Shown piece after piece: positions 50,484 to 58,834 of a DNA stretch of 64,000 nt. The DNA is from Bacteroidota bacterium (GTDB lineage: Bacteria; Bacteroidota; Bacteroidia; 2-12-FULL-35-15): positions 1-64,000 of the forward strand of contig JAOQAE010000003.1 of assembly GCA_025963725.1 (NCBI GenBank), in the 5' to 3' direction. The notes under the pieces are model-generated. The model searched no databases, was not told the DNA's origin, and worked only from the letters and a program-made list of their open reading frames with translations. A program made the translations under genes and the position numbers. The stretch's first letter is position 1. The number at the start of each line of letters is the position of its first letter.

Positions 50484-52784
50484 ATGAAAATAATAAAAAT
50501 TATTCATGGGTATCCGCCCTTCTACAATGCAGGATCGGAAGTTTATAGTCAATCCATCTGCGAAGAGTTATCGAAAAACAATCAGGTATTTGTTTTTACG
50601 CGGGAGGAGAATCCATACTTACCGGATTTTACAATTCGTAAAGAACAAATAAATGAAAACCTTGTTATTTATTTAGCTAATATGGCGCAGGGAAAAGATG
50701 GCTTTCGACATAATGAATTGGATTTCATTTTCTCAAATTTATTAAATGAGATTCAACCTGATGTAGCTCACATAGGACATTTGAATCACCTCTCAACAGG
50801 ATTTGTAGATGTATTGAAAAGCAAAAACATACCAATTGTATTTACCCTGCATGATTTTTGGCTTATGTGTCCTCGCGGTCAGTTTCTACAAAGGAATTTC
50901 GGAAACCCAAATCACCATCAGTTGTGTGACAAACAAGAGAACACTAAATGTGCAACCAATTGTTATAATGCATATTTCACAGGGCAGGATGAAAACAAAG
51001 AGGCGGATGTTTCCTTTTGGAGTAACTGGATTGGAAATAGAATGCAGGAAACGAAAGATATCATAAATAAAGTGGATCTATTTATTGCTCCATCCAAGTA
51101 TTTGAAGAAGCGATATGTTGAAGAGTTTAGCGTGAAAGAAAATAAAATGTATTATTTAGATTATGGTTTTCCCCTGCAATATCTGAATCCGACCAAAAAA
51201 AAGGAAGATACAGAAGTCTTTACTTTTGGCTATATCGGAACGCATATTCCGGCCAAAGGAGTTAACATTTTAATTGAAGCCTTTTTAAAATTAAAAGGGC
51301 AAACATCTTTAAAAATATGGGGATGGAAAGATCAAAGAGCCACCAAAGAACTAATAGAAAAGGCAAAATCATTAGGACTGCCAATTGAATTTAGAGGAGA
51401 GTATGTTAATAAAAATCTCGCCGATGAAGTATTCTCTCAGGTAGATTGTATAGTTGTTCCTTCAATTTGGGGCGAGAACTCGCCATTAGTAATTCATGAG
51501 GCACAGGCTTGTCATATTCCCGTTATAACAGCTAACTATGGAGGGATGGCCGAATATGTTGAGCATAAAACAAATGGATTGTTATTCGAGCATCGAAGTT
51601 CAAACAGCCTATCAGAACAAATGCAGTGGGCAATTGAAAACAAAAGTAAGATGATTGACTTTGGAAAGAGAGGTTACTTGCTCTCGGAAAATGGCGGCGT
51701 ACCTGAAATAAAAGAGCATTGTAAGGAGTTGCAAAAGATTTATGAAGGAGTACAAAAGTCAAAAAACTCTCTTTGGCGAATTACAATAGATACAAATCCG
51801 GAAGATTGTAATTTGAGCTGTACAATGTGCGAGGAGCATAGTCAATTTAGTAAATACATTGATACCCTCTATAAGGAAACAGGAGTAAAGCGGAGGAGAA
51901 TGCCCATAGAATGGTTGGATAAAATATTCAGGCAAGCAAAAGAATTGGGAGTAAGAGAAATTATCCCTTCAACAATGGGAGAACCGCTTTTATACAAAGG
52001 AATTGAACGAATCTATGATTTAGCCAAAGAGAACCAAATAAAAATCAACTTAACAACGAATGGAACATTTCCTAAGAAGTCGGTTGTTGAATGGGCTAAG
52101 ATTATTGTGCCACAAACGAGCGATGTGAAAATATCCTGGAATGGATCAACCGCAGAAACATCTCAGGAAATAATGGTCGGAATTGATTTTGAAAAAGCTG
52201 TCGATAATGTTAAGCAGTTTGTTATGTACCGAAATCAACATTTCCAAAGTGGAGGCAATTATTGTCGCATAACATTTCAATTAACTTTTATGCAAAATAA
52301 TATGCATGAGTTGGCAGAAATTATAAAACTGGCTGCTCACCTTGATGTTGATCGTGTAAAAGGACATCATCTATGGGCGCACTTTGATGAAATAAAAAAA
52401 CTCTCCATGAAGGAAGATTCATCAAGTATAAAAAAATGGAATGCTTATGTTAAAGAGGCGTATGATGCAGTGGATAATCACCGAAGACCGAATGGGGAAA
52501 AAGTGTTGCTGGAGAATATTTATCCCCTTGAGGAGACAGAAAGAAAAGAAGTGCCGGAAAGTTATGACTGCCCATTCTTAAAGAAAGAAATATGGATTTC
52601 TGCTACCGGAAAAATATCACCTTGCTGTGCGCCTGATAAGAAGCGAGATAAATTGGGAGACTTTGGGAACATTCAGGATCAAACTCTACAAGAAATTATG
52701 TCCGGCAATTCATATCAAGGCCTTGTTACCAATTATAAAGATCAAGACCTATGTAAAACCTGTAATATGCGTAAATCATTATGA
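50484..52784 (+). CDS. GT4 glycosyltransferase fused to a radical SAM/SPASM enzyme
   Basis: The 766-residue product joins two enzymes. Residues 1 to about 415 are a GT-B fold, family-4-like glycosyltransferase: the opening KIIKIIHGYPPFYNAGSE, HDFWLMCPRG, a second Rossmann half with FGYIGTHIPAKGVNILIEAF, and E-x7-E in GENSPLVIHEA. Residues from about 430 are radical SAM: C-N-L-S-C-T-M-C (CX3CX2C), STMGEPLLYKG (GGE-like) and TTNGTF. SPASM-type cysteines follow near the C-terminus (YDCPF, SPCCAPDK, LCKTCNM). The fusion suggests that a sugar and a radical modification are placed on the same molecule. The upstream ATG at 50457 is less likely. Confidence 0.88.
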   Translation: MKIIKIIHGYPPFYNAGSEVYSQSICEELSKNNQVFVFTREENPYLPDFTIRKEQINENLVIYLANMAQGKDGFRHNELDFIFSNLLNEIQPDVAHIGHLNHLSTGFVDVLKSKNIPIVFTLHDFWLMCPRGQFLQRNFGNPNHHQLCDKQENTKCATNCYNAYFTGQDENKEADVSFWSNWIGNRMQETKDIINKVDLFIAPSKYLKKRYVEEFSVKENKMYYLDYGFPLQYLNPTKKKEDTEVFTFGYIGTHIPAKGVNILIEAFLKLKGQTSLKIWGWKDQRATKELIEKAKSLGLPIEFRGEYVNKNLADEVFSQVDCIVVPSIWGENSPLVIHEAQACHIPVITANYGGMAEYVEHKTNGLLFEHRSSNSLSEQMQWAIENKSKMIDFGKRGYLLSENGGVPEIKEHCKELQKIYEGVQKSKNSLWRITIDTNPEDCNLSCTMCEEHSQFSKYIDTLYKETGVKRRRMPIEWLDKIFRQAKELGVREIIPSTMGEPLLYKGIERIYDLAKENQIKINLTTNGTFPKKSVVEWAKIIVPQTSDVKISWNGSTAETSQEIMVGIDFEKAVDNVKQFVMYRNQHFQSGGNYCRITFQLTFMQNNMHELAEIIKLAAHLDVDRVKGHHLWAHFDEIKKLSMKEDSSSIKKWNAYVKEAYDAVDNHRRPNGEKVLLENIYPLEETERKEVPESYDCPFLKKEIWISATGKISPCCAPDKKRDKLGDFGNIQDQTLQEIMSGNSYQGLVTNYKDQDLCKTCNMRKSL

Positions 52785-53362
52785 AAATACTTGAAGAAAT
52801 AAAAATACATCCTGCAAACTCGAAGGTAGCAATGATTATCAGGCACGCAGATAGGGATAAAATACCAGATGGTTCTTTTGGAAATGAAATCCTACTTAAC
52901 AAAAAGGGAATTGACAATTCGATATTGCTTGGCAGAGACCTGAAAGAACATAAGATAAACCGCATCTTTACAAGCCCTGTTCCGAGGTGTGTTCAAACTG
53001 CGACATTTTTAAAAGAAGGGTATGGACAAAATGTAACATTCCATCATACAAAAGCTTTGGGTGATCCCGGGCTTCATATAGCAGATGATAAGTTAGCGGG
53101 AGAATTCTATTTAAAATACAGTTTTGATGAAATGTATAGAAGATTTATACTTGGAGAAACAATTCCCGGTGTGCCTTCTGCTCAAGAATTTGAAAAAATT
53201 ATGACGGAGTTTATTACACAAAATACAAATGAAAATGGATTAACTATTTTTATTACCCATGATTCTCTAATTGCTTTTTATCATTACTGTTTGAATAAAG
53301 TGGTTTATACAAAAGATAATTGGGTGAAATATTTATCCGGAATCATTTTAAAAATCGAATAA
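52781..53362 (+). CDS. histidine-phosphatase superfamily protein
   Basis: The 193-residue product has the branch-1 histidine phosphatase layout: R21-H22-A (phosphoacceptor His22) in IIRHADRD, SPVPRCVQTA with the second conserved Arg, and the late His in FITHDSLIAFYH. It probably removes phosphate from a small molecule or a sugar/peptide intermediate. Its start overlaps the GT/radical SAM stop (ATGA), and the WG-repeat gene follows 2 nt later, so it is embedded in the same translationally coupled operon. Confidence 0.85.
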   Translation: MKILEEIKIHPANSKVAMIIRHADRDKIPDGSFGNEILLNKKGIDNSILLGRDLKEHKINRIFTSPVPRCVQTATFLKEGYGQNVTFHHTKALGDPGLHIADDKLAGEFYLKYSFDEMYRRFILGETIPGVPSAQEFEKIMTEFITQNTNENGLTIFITHDSLIAFYHYCLNKVVYTKDNWVKYLSGIILKIE

Positions 53363-53364
53363 AC

Positions 53365-54066
53365 ATGAATTGGCAAGAAATAAAACTATCAGAGTGTGGT
53401 AAATTCTTTAGCTACCAGGGCGAGAAAGTGTTTAATAAAATATTTATCAGCGCACTCAAATTTCACACTCCGGGATTTGCACCTGTGCAGGAGGAAGAAG
53501 GTTGGTATCACATAAATATTAATGGATTGCAACTATATAAAGAACGGTACAAAAGAGCTTTTGGATTTTATTTCAACAGAGCAGCTGTAGTTGGCGAAGA
53601 TGGATGGTTTCACATTGATGATAAAGGGATAAGGCTATACAGCGATTGTTATGCATGGGTTGGTAATTACCAAGAAGACAAATGTATCGTACGTGATTTT
53701 AGCAACAACTATTTTCATATTAACCTTTCAGGGCGAAGGATCTATTCGGAGGAGTACTTTTATGCCGGAGATTATAAAGAAGGGTGCGCTTGTGTTAAAG
53801 GGATAGATGGCTGGAAACATATTAATTCGAGGGGAGAAGATCTTAACAATAAAAGGTTTGAAGATTTAGGTGTTTTTCATAAAAACTATGCTACTGCGAG
53901 AGATGAAGCGGGATGGTTTCACATTGATAAGAGAGGAGTTGCTTTATATCCTAACCGCTTTGCTTCTACTGAGCCCTTTTATAATGGATATAGTTTAGTT
54001 AAGGATTTTAATGGTAAAAAATGTATTATTACTGAGGCCGGAGATGTGGCTTTGGTAATTGCTTGA
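53365..54066 (+). CDS. WG-repeat protein
   Basis: The 233-residue protein consists mainly of about six WG/KWG-like repeats of roughly 35 residues (motif D-G-W-F/Y-H-I-x-x-x-G-x-x-L-Y, then a variable basic/aromatic segment). It has no signal peptide. WG repeats form beta-propeller-like or beta-rich scaffolds for binding; here they are unusually rich in His, Tyr and Trp. An in-frame ATG at 53320 lies inside the phosphatase gene, so the ATG at 53365 is used. As the last gene of the operon it could be the scaffold or substrate of the upstream enzymes. Confidence 0.82.
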   Translation: MNWQEIKLSECGKFFSYQGEKVFNKIFISALKFHTPGFAPVQEEEGWYHININGLQLYKERYKRAFGFYFNRAAVVGEDGWFHIDDKGIRLYSDCYAWVGNYQEDKCIVRDFSNNYFHINLSGRRIYSEEYFYAGDYKEGCACVKGIDGWKHINSRGEDLNNKRFEDLGVFHKNYATARDEAGWFHIDKRGVALYPNRFASTEPFYNGYSLVKDFNGKKCIITEAGDVALVIA

Positions 54067-54109
54067 TAAAGATTTATCTTCATAAGAACCAAGAAGGCCA
54101 AATAACAAA

Positions 54110-54433
54110 TTATCGTATTGTTATACTCTTTGTCTGCTCACTTTGATTTTCTTTTTCACCAACGTACAGGATCACCTGGTAGGTTCCCGGCGAAGCGTAC
54201 GAATGCTGCACGGCTGCATTATCATTAGAATTTGCAGTGGCACCGTCTCCAAAATTCCAAAGAGAGTTTGTGTATCCCCCATCATAGTCGGAGCAATTCT
54301 GAAAGGTGATGATTTCGCTAGTATTGGCGGTAGGCTTGTCTATGGTGAAACAAGCCTTATACTTGTGCTTCTTGCTGCAACCGCAAAATAATAATATGAT
54401 TCCCATGATGATAATATATTTATATGATTTCAT
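54110..54433 (-). CDS. PKD-domain lipoprotein
   Basis: The 107-residue product has a lipoprotein signal (lipobox FCGC), then a single PKD-like beta-sandwich (ACFTIDKPTANTSEIITFQNCS, SLWNFGDG, HSYASPGTYQVIL). PKD domains mediate protein or polysaccharide binding outside the cell. Its start directly abuts the stop of the metzincin gene, so the two are co-transcribed and this may be a surface partner of that protease. Confidence 0.8.
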   Translation of the reverse strand: MKSYKYIIIMGIILLFCGCSKKHKYKACFTIDKPTANTSEIITFQNCSDYDGGYTNSLWNFGDGATANSNDNAAVQHSYASPGTYQVILYVGEKENQSEQTKSITIR

Positions 54434-55315
54434 TTATGTGAAAGTTATATATGGAGACTGCCTGAGGAAACAACATTGGGAACTGGTAAAATTATGTGCC
54501 GTAGCGCTAAATGAAGCATACATTATATTGTTAGGATTACTTGAGTGCGAAAGACCTAAAATATGCCCGATTTCATGAGCCATAATGGTGTCATCTGAAT
54601 TGGCTGTAGAATCAACCCGGCACCAGCTATCCCCCCAATAAGTACAACCGGAAGCCCCCGAAATTGAATCTACAAAAAAAACGGTTATTTGATTACAACA
54701 CCAACAGGCATTCGTACTAAACCAAACATGCCATGCAGAAAACAGTCCTCCAAATGAACAATTGGTCGATGTAAGATATGCAGGCTTAACCATATATGTA
54801 ATTCCAACTATAATAACTTCAACCTTGCACTGCTGATAAGCACTTATAGTTCTCTCTATGCTTTTCTTTATCGCCGTGGGATCAACCTTACTGTTTCCTG
54901 CTTCATCCGTCAAAACTTTAATGCAGATCCGCATTTTTTTCTTGGGACTTAAACTTAACTTGCAGAGCAGGAATGCCGGAATTCCAACAACAAAATTAAT
55001 TATGTAGCATATAATTCCGACCAGGTAAATAAGTAAAGTGATAATAAAGGTTAGAATGGTAATGATCGTGGTAATTATGGTATTGCATATATAATTCCAT
55101 ACCGTTTGGATCACAGTTATAACCTGGCTAACCCAATTGCACACTAAGTTCAAAGGCCAGGGTAACCAGCTACATACTTGTGACCAAACCGTTTGAAAGG
55201 TTGTTAATATGCTGCTGACCCAGCTGCAAACGGTTGTAATTACCTGCTGAATGAGAGGGATCAGCACCTGTAAGACTATATACAGGGGAAAGAGCATAAA
55301 CGTGCATATTATCAT
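54434..55315 (-). CDS. predicted membrane-anchored metzincin with Trp/Cys-rich hydrophobic N-terminus
   Basis: The C-terminal half of this 293-residue protein is a zinc metalloprotease domain: H247-E-I-G-H251-x5-H257 (HExxHxxGxxH) followed by the Met-turn NNIMY, as in matrixin-like metzincins. Cys residues are frequent (ACWCC, SGCTYWGDSWC), suggesting disulfides. The first 125 residues are very hydrophobic, with two Trp/Cys-rich copies of a pattern like VCxWVSxxxTxxQTVWxxxC around LPWPLNL, then further helices. This may be a membrane hairpin or an adhesive segment rather than a signal peptide. Substrate unknown. A PKD lipoprotein follows immediately. Confidence 0.75.
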   Translation of the reverse strand: MIICTFMLFPLYIVLQVLIPLIQQVITTVCSWVSSILTTFQTVWSQVCSWLPWPLNLVCNWVSQVITVIQTVWNYICNTIITTIITILTFIITLLIYLVGIICYIINFVVGIPAFLLCKLSLSPKKKMRICIKVLTDEAGNSKVDPTAIKKSIERTISAYQQCKVEVIIVGITYMVKPAYLTSTNCSFGGLFSAWHVWFSTNACWCCNQITVFFVDSISGASGCTYWGDSWCRVDSTANSDDTIMAHEIGHILGLSHSSNPNNIMYASFSATAHNFTSSQCCFLRQSPYITFT

Positions 55316-55324
55316 AGCGAGGTT

Positions 55325-55332
55325 TATATTTG
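55325..55332 (+). promoter_or_regulatory. -7 element upstream of the small Cys-rich membrane protein
   Basis: TATATTTG, a perfect TAnnTTTG, 29 nt before the ATG at 55362. Overlapping it on the minus strand, 55338-55345 gives TATATTTA, a possible -7 for the metzincin gene. Confidence 0.5.
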
Positions 55333-55361
55333 CATAGTAAATATATTAAAAAAGTTGGATT

Positions 55362-55598
55362 ATGGAAAAGAATAATGCAAAATGTTGTGGCAACGTTGAT
55401 CTAAGTAATTTAGGCCGGTGCAGATCCTGTATCGTACTTTCTGTGGTTCTTACTGCTATTTGCTGGACAGGGTATTACCTGCTTGTCAAATACAATTACA
55501 ATTATTGGCTGTGCCTGATCGTGTTGGTTTTTGCGGGCCTCTTCTCACTGCTTTTCGTCGCACATGCGATTGCCTTTTTTACAAACAAGGAAAAATAA
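55362..55598 (+). CDS. small Cys-rich two-helix membrane protein
   Basis: The 78-residue product has a short N-terminal cysteine cluster (KCCGNVDLSNLGRCRSC) and then two transmembrane helices (about 24-44 and 48-70). The GRCRSC-then-helix layout resembles small DUF3624-like proteins, but I cannot confirm that. Function unknown. It is divergent from the metzincin gene and lies at the right edge of the AT-rich region. Confidence 0.6.
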   Translation: MEKNNAKCCGNVDLSNLGRCRSCIVLSVVLTAICWTGYYLLVKYNYNYWLCLIVLVFAGLFSLLFVAHAIAFFTNKEK

Positions 55599-55726
55599 CT
55601 CCCCCGCTACCCGGCTCCCAAATAAAACCACACTTTTTGTATCCAAATCCCCAAAACGGCATCTAATGAGTATACAGACGCCATAAAACTCTATTTGCGG
55701 AAGGACAGAAATTAACATCACAGTAC

Positions 55727-56410
55727 ATGAAACAGAACGGAATTATATCTAATACAGCGGAAGTTGAAAGCCTAACAGATGCCATCGGCGACGACCACAT
55801 CGGCACCTCCCTGGAAACACCGATGAGGCCGGATGCATTTAAAATGGACAACAAAGGCAAGATCGATAAGATCGCTTATCATTTTGAGGAGATCATGCAT
55901 ACATTGGGGCTCGACCTGAAGGACGACAGCCTCAGCGGCACTCCAAGGCGCGTTGCTAAAATGTACGTGGAAGAGATCTTCCGCGGGCTCGACCCCTTAA
56001 ACAAACCTAAGATAGCGCTGTTTGAGAATAAGTACAGGTACAATGAGATGCTGATCGAAAAGAACATTGTGCTGTATTCAAACTGTGAGCATCATTTTGT
56101 GCCGATCATCGGTAAAGCGCATGTGGCATATATATCTTCCGGGAAGATCATCGGCTTATCCAAGCTGAACCGGATCGTGCATTACTTCTCCCAGCGGCCG
56201 CAGGTGCAGGAACGCCTCACCCTGCAGATCGCGAACGAGATAAAAGCGGTACTTGAAACAGAACATGTTGCTGTGATCATAGAGGCGACCCATTTATGCG
56301 TTTCCTCGAGGGGAATAAAAGATGTTACCAGCAGCACCGTAACCGCCGAATATTGTGGTAAATTCAAGGAAGAAAAAACAAGAAGTGAATTCTTAAAGCT
56401 AATCAGCTAA
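55727..56410 (+). CDS. folE: GTP cyclohydrolase I
   Basis: FolE converts GTP to dihydroneopterin triphosphate for folate or biopterin. The 227-residue product shows SGTPRRVAKMYVEEIF, the Zn-ligand NCEHHFVPI, KIIGLSKLNRIVHYFSQRPQVQERL, and the late THLCVSSRG, as in type IA enzymes. It is followed after 1 nt by an ECF sigma factor, an unusual pairing. Confidence 0.96.
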   Translation: MKQNGIISNTAEVESLTDAIGDDHIGTSLETPMRPDAFKMDNKGKIDKIAYHFEEIMHTLGLDLKDDSLSGTPRRVAKMYVEEIFRGLDPLNKPKIALFENKYRYNEMLIEKNIVLYSNCEHHFVPIIGKAHVAYISSGKIIGLSKLNRIVHYFSQRPQVQERLTLQIANEIKAVLETEHVAVIIEATHLCVSSRGIKDVTSSTVTAEYCGKFKEEKTRSEFLKLIS

Positions 56411-56411
56411 C

Positions 56412-57044
56412 ATGACAGAAACAGAAATAACAGACGAGCAGGTAATAACGGAGATCCTCGCCGGCGAGAAAGATAAATATGCCCTGCTGATGCGAAAATA
56501 CAACCAACGCCTGTACAGGATCACGAAAGGATACCTTCACAATGAAGCCGAGATCGAGGATACAATGCAGGATACCTATGTGAAGGCATACCAGAACCTT
56601 GCAAAATTTGAAGGCCGCTCCCAGTTCGGTACATGGGTCACGAAGATCCTCATCAATGAATGCCTGCAGCGCGTAAAAAAAATAACCAGGAAAGACCTTT
56701 ATGAAAACAATGCCGAAAACTCCATAACAATGAATATTACCGATCACCAAAATCCTGAGACTAACGCCCTCAACAGGGAGCTGAAACAGGTATTAGAGCA
56801 GAACATCGAATCGCTGCCTGAAAAATACAAGGTCGTTTTCCTGATGAGGGAAGTCGAGCACATGAGCATCGAAGAAACCTCGCAGGTGCTTGACCTCAGC
56901 ATCGCGAATGTAAAGATCCGCCTTAACCGCGCGAAGGCTATGCTGCGCAAATCATTGTCTGACCTCTATCCCGTAAGAGAAGTGTTCGAATTCAACCTCA
57001 TCCGCTGTAACCGCATCGCACAAAATGTAATGTCGAGAATTTAA
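56412..57044 (+). CDS. ECF-type RNA polymerase sigma factor
   Basis: The 210-residue sigma-70-family protein has region 2 (AEIEDTMQDTYVKAYQNLAKFEG) and region 4 (LPEKYKVVFLMREVEHMSIEETSQVLDLSIANVKIRLNRAK), with a C-terminal tail of about 20 residues (EFNLIRCNRI). It would direct transcription of a small regulon. No anti-sigma factor follows, and its gene starts 1 nt after folE, so expression may be set by folE. The Cys-containing tail could sense redox or metal state, but this is a guess. Confidence 0.92.
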   Translation: MTETEITDEQVITEILAGEKDKYALLMRKYNQRLYRITKGYLHNEAEIEDTMQDTYVKAYQNLAKFEGRSQFGTWVTKILINECLQRVKKITRKDLYENNAENSITMNITDHQNPETNALNRELKQVLEQNIESLPEKYKVVFLMREVEHMSIEETSQVLDLSIANVKIRLNRAKAMLRKSLSDLYPVREVFEFNLIRCNRIAQNVMSRI

Positions 57045-57104
57045 CCTGTTACCAATGCCCCCAGGCACCCTGCTATTTTGAAAAAAACCTCTTTCAAAAA
57101 ATAA

Positions 57105-57299
57105 TTTGTATCCTTTTGCTTTGATCGTAATCTAACCATCAAAACAAACCGTAAGCAAAGGGTAGAAAATATTCCCCACTACCAATTACCGTTGTTTGAA
57201 GAACCGGCTTCCATCGCTAAAAGCCCGGCTTCTATGGCTGACTGGCATAAATATGTCGGTGATGCAATAGCACAAACATTATGCGGAATACCGGCATAA
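57105..57299 (+). other. 65-codon open frame without a clear start
   Basis: The frame from 57105 to the TAA at 57297-57299 is open and reads plausibly as protein (QLPLFEEPASIAKSPASMADWHK near its middle). It has no ATG until 57234, 21 codons before the stop. It may be a decayed or non-ATG small gene in the spacer before the FAD/Rieske gene. Confidence 0.2.
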
Positions 57300-57319
57300 C
57301 AAATCTTAAAACGGTCAAA

Positions 57320-58816
57320 ATGAAAAAAACAGTTTCAATCTGGGAAGCAACAGCGCAAGCCGGCACTTCCTTTCCCACTTTAAATGGTTCAAAAGAAGCA
57401 GATGTTGTAATTATCGGAGGCGGGATCAGCGGCCTCAGCACGGCAATGTTATTAACGGAAGCAGGAAAAAAAGTGATCCTGTTGGAGGCGCTCCAGGTCG
57501 GCCTGGGAACCACGGGAAATTCGACCGGCAATTTATATGTTACCGTTGATGAGCATCTCTCCGTTATTAAAAAGAAATGGGGAGCGGATACAATGAAGGC
57601 CGTTGTCGGCTCGCGGACAGAGGCATTAAACCTGATAGAAGCAACAATAAGGAAACATGATCTTGATTGCAATTTCTACCGTACCTCGTTTAATTATTTT
57701 GCCGAAGGAACCGACAAGGAGATCGATGCTTTCATTAAGGATGAAACGGATGCGCTCACAGAATGCGGCGTTAAAGTAAATACAGGAACCAACCCCGGGC
57801 TTTCGTTCAATGTCACCAATTCCATTTCGGTTGAAGGCCAGGCACAATTCCATCCGCTCAAATACATCCGTTCCCTTGCCGGAAAGCTGAAAGATAAATG
57901 CGAGATCTATGAGAACAGCCAGGTAATTGATTTTGATGAAGACAAGGGAATTGTGAAGACAAAAGACGGCTCTGTAAAAGCAGCACACGTCATCATGGCC
58001 ACGCACACGCCAAAGGGCGTTTACATGGTACAAACTGTTCTTGGCCCCTACCGCGAGCATGGTGTTGCAGCGGAGCTGTTGTCCGGCGACATGCCGCAAG
58101 GCATCTTCTGGGGCATGAATAAGCCGAAGCACTCGGTTCGCTGTTTCAATGATGGGGATAAAAAATACGTGATGGTGATCGGGGATATGTATAAGACCGG
58201 GCAGGGAGAAGATACCAATGAATACATCAAAAAGCTCGAAGAATATTTAAGGTTCCGCTTCAGCATCGGCGCGATAACGCATACCTGGGGCGGACAGCAA
58301 TACCGCCCTGCCGACGGGCTCCCGTACATTGGCAAGCATGGCGATGCCATGTACTTCCTCACCGGGTTCGCTACTGACGGGCTTGTTTACGGTACACTTG
58401 CAGCGATGATCGTGAGCGATATGATCCTCGGCAGAAAAAACAAATGGGAAGATACCTACAAGCTCAACCGCTTCACACCTCTTAAATCCTTCAAGGAATT
58501 CTTCAAGGAGAATGCCGACAATTTTGTTCAGTACCTGAAAGATACGCCGTGGAATACAGACGTGGATACGCTGAAAGAGATTCCCGCAGGTGAAGGAAGG
58601 GTAATTGAAAAGCATGGGGAAAAGCTGGCTGTTTATAAGGATGAGCACGGCGTAAATCATGTATGCTCCGCCGTTTGCACACACATGAAATGTATCGTTA
58701 ACTGGAACCCTGCGGAAAAAACATGGGACTGTCCATGCCACGGCAGCAGGTTCAAAACCAATGGGCAGGTAATTGAAGGCCCCGCAGTTATTGATCTTCC
58801 GGCTAAAAAATTCTAA
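57320..58816 (+). CDS. FAD-dependent oxidoreductase with C-terminal Rieske domain
   Basis: The 498-residue product joins a DAO-type FAD oxidoreductase (GGGISG dinucleotide loop at 33-38, THTWGGQQYRPADGLPYIG and TGFATDGLVYGT near the FAD end) to a C-terminal Rieske [2Fe-2S] domain with CTHMKC...CPCHGSRF. This matches the group annotated as FAD-dependent oxidoreductases with a Rieske domain, whose substrate is unclear. An upstream in-frame ATG at 57281 exists, but the ATG at 57320 gives a standard start. A small membrane protein follows 18 nt downstream. Confidence 0.9.
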   Translation: MKKTVSIWEATAQAGTSFPTLNGSKEADVVIIGGGISGLSTAMLLTEAGKKVILLEALQVGLGTTGNSTGNLYVTVDEHLSVIKKKWGADTMKAVVGSRTEALNLIEATIRKHDLDCNFYRTSFNYFAEGTDKEIDAFIKDETDALTECGVKVNTGTNPGLSFNVTNSISVEGQAQFHPLKYIRSLAGKLKDKCEIYENSQVIDFDEDKGIVKTKDGSVKAAHVIMATHTPKGVYMVQTVLGPYREHGVAAELLSGDMPQGIFWGMNKPKHSVRCFNDGDKKYVMVIGDMYKTGQGEDTNEYIKKLEEYLRFRFSIGAITHTWGGQQYRPADGLPYIGKHGDAMYFLTGFATDGLVYGTLAAMIVSDMILGRKNKWEDTYKLNRFTPLKSFKEFFKENADNFVQYLKDTPWNTDVDTLKEIPAGEGRVIEKHGEKLAVYKDEHGVNHVCSAVCTHMKCIVNWNPAEKTWDCPCHGSRFKTNGQVIEGPAVIDLPAKKF

Positions 58817-58834
58817 CCCTTAATCTTATATACT

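Noticed and set aside
55598-55726. Right-hand copy of the tRNA-Ser end as an island attachment site
   Set aside because: I looked for AATCCCGCCCTCTC or its complement at the right edge of the AT-rich region and found no match, so the island limits are not proven.
57105-57299. Protein-coding small gene before the FAD/Rieske gene
   Set aside because: The frame is open but has no ATG or well-placed alternative start, so it is kept only as a low-confidence frame.
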